Source of the DNA: Candidatus Omnitrophota bacterium
GTDB lineage: Bacteria; Omnitrophota; 4484-213
Assembly (NCBI GenBank): GCA_030639955.1
Contig: DAOWKH010000084.1
Coordinates: forward strand, 1-13,617
Reading direction: 5' to 3'
DNA length: 13,617 bases
Shown in pieces: positions 11,267-13,617 of the stretch. Within the stretch, counting starts at the first letter, position 1. Each line of letters begins with the position of its first letter. A program made the position numbers and the translations under genes. The notes beneath the pieces were generated by a model that saw nothing but the letters and a program-made list of their open reading frames with translations, ran no database searches and was not told the DNA's origin.

Positions 11267-13360
11267 ATGTTCAAGAGAATCAAAAAAAGGGATGGACGAA
11301 TAGTAAAATTTGACGCCGAGAAGATTAGTGAAGCAATTAAGAAAGCTGGTTTAGCCAGCGGCGAATTTGGGGAGAAAGAAGCAAGCAAGTTAGCCCTGAA
11401 GGTCTTAAACTTAGCCCAAAACGCAATTACCCATAAGACCCCTACCGTCGAGCAGATTCAGGATATTGTAGAAGAAGTTTTGCTTTCCTCGCCTTACCGC
11501 AAGACCGCCAGGGCATATATTATCTATCGTGAGCAGCATGCGGGGATAAGAAAGATTACGGCTAAAGCAAATGTTGACCTGATGGATCAGTACCTGGATA
11601 AACTTGATTGGCAGGTTAATGAAAACAGCAATATGGCTTTTTCCCTGCAGGGGCTAAATAACTATCTCTCTTCGGAGGTCAGTAAGGTCTATTGGCTGAA
11701 TAAAATCTATCCTCCGGAGATCAGGCAGGCGCATTCAACTGGCGATTTTCATATCCATGATCTCGGTCTTCTGGCAAATTATTGCGTAGGCTGGGACTTA
11801 GAGGATTTGCTGGTAGAAGGATTCAAAGGGGCTTCGGGTAAGATGCAGAGCCAACCGGCAAAACATTTCAGAAGTGCTCTCGGTCAGGTGGTAAATTTCT
11901 TATATACGCTTCAGGGCGAAGCTGCCGGTGCAGTTGCTTTTTCTAATTTTGATACCCTACTTTCGCCTTTTATCCACTATGATAAACTGACTTATCCCGA
12001 AGTAAAGCAGGCGATGCAGGAGTTTATCTTTAATATGAATGTCCCGACTCGAACCGGGTTTCAGACCCCCTTCAGTAATATAACTCTGGATTTGCTTGTC
12101 CCTTCTATCTATGCCGAGCGGGCAGTAATCATCGGCGGCAAGCCGCAAGAGAAAACCTACAAAGAATTCCAGAAAGAGTTGGATATGTTTAATAGAGCTT
12201 TCTTAGAGATTATGTTAGAGGGAGATGCTAAGGGGCGGGTGTTTAGTTTTCCCATTCCTACTTATAATATTGGTCGCGACTTTGACTGGGATAATCCGAA
12301 GTTAAAACTACTTTGGGAGGTAACCGGGAAATACGGCTTGCCTTATTTTGCCAATTTTATCAACTCCGATATGAAACCGGAGGATGCGCGCAGTATGTGC
12401 TGTCGTTTGCGTATCGATAATCGCAAACTCTATAAACGCGGTGGGGGACTTTTTGGAAGTTCGCCCCTTACCGGAAGTATTGGCGTGGTAACCATAAATA
12501 TGCCCCGTCTGGGTTATTTCTCCAAAACAAAGAAAGAATTTTTACAGAGATTGGAACGACTGATGCTTTTAGCCAAGAATAGTTTGGAGATAAAGAGAAA
12601 GATTCTGGAAAAACTTACTGACGGAGAGCTATATCCTTATGCAAAGTTTTATCTTCGGAATATAAAAGAGAGGTTTGGACAGTATTGGAAAAACCATTTT
12701 TCCACTATCGGACTGGTGGGAATGAACGAGGGTTGTCTCAACTTCTTGGCTAAGGATATAGGCACAGACCAGGGAAAGAAATTTGCTGTAGATGTACTCA
12801 ATTTTATGCGCAATAAACTTTTGGAGTTTCAAAAAGAGACAGGGGACAATTATAATTTAGAAGCTACTCCTGCCGAGGGGGTAAGTTATCGCCTCCCAAA
12901 AATTGACAAGAAAAAATACCCCCAGATCATTTGTGCTAATGAAGAGGAGTATAAAAAAGGAGCCGAGCCCTTTTATACCAATTCTAGCCAGCTTTCGGTA
13001 AACTATACCGATGATGTCTTTGAGGCACTGGATTTGCAGGATGAGGTTCAGGTTTTATACACCGGAGGAACTGTTATTCACCTCTTTGCCGGTGAGGAGA
13101 TTAAGAATTTTCAGGCAGTCAAGGCATTGGTGCATAAGATCTGCGAAAATTATCATCTCCCCTATTTTACGCTTACCCCTACCTTCAGCGTTTGCCCCAC
13201 TCATGGCTATATTCCCGGCGAGCGTTCTAAATGCCCAAAATGCGATGCCGAATGCGAGGTTTATTCGCGGGTAGTAGGATATCTAAGACCGGTAAAACAG
13301 TGGAATGATGGCAAAAAAGAAGAATTCAAGCAGAGAAAGACATTTAAGATAAATAAATGA
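11267..13360 (+). CDS. nrdD: Anaerobic (class III) ribonucleoside-triphosphate reductase
   Basis: A 697-residue glycyl-radical enzyme that reduces NTPs to dNTPs without oxygen. Residues about 3-90 form an ATP-cone allosteric domain (RIKKRDGRIVKFDAEKISEAI). The catalytic barrel includes HIHDLGLLANYCVGWDLEDLL, NMNVPTRTGFQTPFSN, SFPIPTYNI and the cysteine block SMCCRLRIDNRKL, which contains the expected active-site thiol. Near the C-terminus are four zinc-binding cysteines (Cys643, Cys656, Cys659, Cys663) and the glycyl-radical loop SRVVGYLRPV with Gly671. The protein appears complete. It needs activation by the radical SAM enzyme encoded next (4-nt overlap), and implies growth without oxygen. 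A good Shine-Dalgarno site precedes the start. Confidence 0.97.
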   Translation: MFKRIKKRDGRIVKFDAEKISEAIKKAGLASGEFGEKEASKLALKVLNLAQNAITHKTPTVEQIQDIVEEVLLSSPYRKTARAYIIYREQHAGIRKITAKANVDLMDQYLDKLDWQVNENSNMAFSLQGLNNYLSSEVSKVYWLNKIYPPEIRQAHSTGDFHIHDLGLLANYCVGWDLEDLLVEGFKGASGKMQSQPAKHFRSALGQVVNFLYTLQGEAAGAVAFSNFDTLLSPFIHYDKLTYPEVKQAMQEFIFNMNVPTRTGFQTPFSNITLDLLVPSIYAERAVIIGGKPQEKTYKEFQKELDMFNRAFLEIMLEGDAKGRVFSFPIPTYNIGRDFDWDNPKLKLLWEVTGKYGLPYFANFINSDMKPEDARSMCCRLRIDNRKLYKRGGGLFGSSPLTGSIGVVTINMPRLGYFSKTKKEFLQRLERLMLLAKNSLEIKRKILEKLTDGELYPYAKFYLRNIKERFGQYWKNHFSTIGLVGMNEGCLNFLAKDIGTDQGKKFAVDVLNFMRNKLLEFQKETGDNYNLEATPAEGVSYRLPKIDKKKYPQIICANEEEYKKGAEPFYTNSSQLSVNYTDDVFEALDLQDEVQVLYTGGTVIHLFAGEEIKNFQAVKALVHKICENYHLPYFTLTPTFSVCPTHGYIPGERSKCPKCDAECEVYSRVVGYLRPVKQWNDGKKEEFKQRKTFKINK

Positions 13361-13617
13361 AAATTGGCGGCTTTCAGAAATTTTCTCTGATAGAATATCC
13401 TGGAAAGATTTGTGCAGTCATTTTTACTCAGGGGTGTAATTATCGCTGTGGCTACTGCCACAATCCCGAGCTTGTAGAACCTCAACTCTTTACAAAACCC
13501 ATTCCGGAGAAAGAAATCCTTTCCTTTTTAGAAAAACGCAAAGGGAAATTAGAGGCGGTAGAAATAACCGGTGGCGAACCCACGCTTCAGCCCGATTTGC
13601 TTGAGGTTCTTAAAAAA
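13357..13617 (+). CDS. nrdG: Anaerobic ribonucleotide reductase activating protein, 5' part
   Basis: The first 87 codons of a radical SAM activase, running off the window. The start MKIGGFQKFSLIEYPGKICAV is typical of NrdG-like activases. It is followed by QGCNYRCGYCHNPEL with the [4Fe-4S] cysteines Cys27, Cys31 and Cys34, and by the SAM-binding EITGGEPT at about residues 68-75. Its ATG overlaps the nrdD stop (ATGA), so the pair is translationally coupled. It would generate the glycyl radical on NrdD Gly671. The sequence resembles the longer, PflA/NrdG2-like activases. The C-terminal part cannot be judged. Confidence 0.93.
   Translation, partial: MKIGGFQKFSLIEYPGKICAVIFTQGCNYRCGYCHNPELVEPQLFTKPIPEKEILSFLEKRKGKLEAVEITGGEPTLQPDLLEVLKK

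Overview
The window looks like chromosomal DNA of an uncultivated, strictly or facultatively anaerobic bacterium with moderate-to-low GC. It carries an oxygen-sensitive class III ribonucleotide reductase (nrdD/nrdG), two further radical-SAM or Fe-S enzymes (AmrS, ThiC) and a thioredoxin system. Short palindromic inserts that keep coding frames open (for example a Leu-Pro-Ala-Gly-Lys-Ala-Gly stretch), 7-bp AT-rich tandem arrays and tightly overlapping genes remind me of Omnitrophota-like or other candidate-phylum genomes. That placement is recall and inference, not proof. All genes read on the + strand.

Layout. 8-448: a DUF212/divergent-PAP2 membrane protein. 603-1427: a LysM plus L,D-transpeptidase envelope enzyme. 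1457-3091: a ComEC/Rec2 DNA-uptake channel without a metallo-beta-lactamase domain. 3238-4434: an AsmA-like envelope protein. 4603-4674: a 23-residue lysine-rich ORF. 4759-8960: a tight operon trxA - yggS - amrS - trxB - thiC in which each gene overlaps the next by 4 or 7 nt. 9129-9749: dcd (dCTP deaminase). 9974-11032: an M42 aminopeptidase. 11267-13617: nrdD and the 5' part of nrdG, again overlapping by 4 nt. The operon joins dithiol redox supply (Trx/TrxR), PLP homeostasis and radical-SAM chemistry. dcd and nrdD/nrdG both serve dNTP supply.

The most unusual content is not the genes but a dense set of structured repeats. (a) A three-hairpin element of about 140-155 nt occurs three times (449-590, 3080-3225, 4435-4589). 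Each copy fills the gap from one stop codon to the next start codon, ends 12-13 nt before the ATG, and varies while keeping its pairing. Between copies II and III the 29-nt core of the central hairpin is inverted while both flanks stay in direct orientation. (b) A Y-shaped element of 55-58 nt (outer stem ACCCTGTTAAAT enclosing two hairpins) lies in frame inside both comEC and dcd. (c) Smaller palindromes or heptamer repeats lie in frame inside the AsmA-like gene, yggS, trxB and a second comEC site. (d) A 148-nt nested cruciform separates thiC and dcd. (e) AT-rich 7-bp arrays flank the gaps before comEC and nrdD. Together these suggest an active family of interchangeable palindromic modules, comparable in behaviour to Rickettsia palindromic elements or REP/BIME elements. 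No transposase lies in the window.
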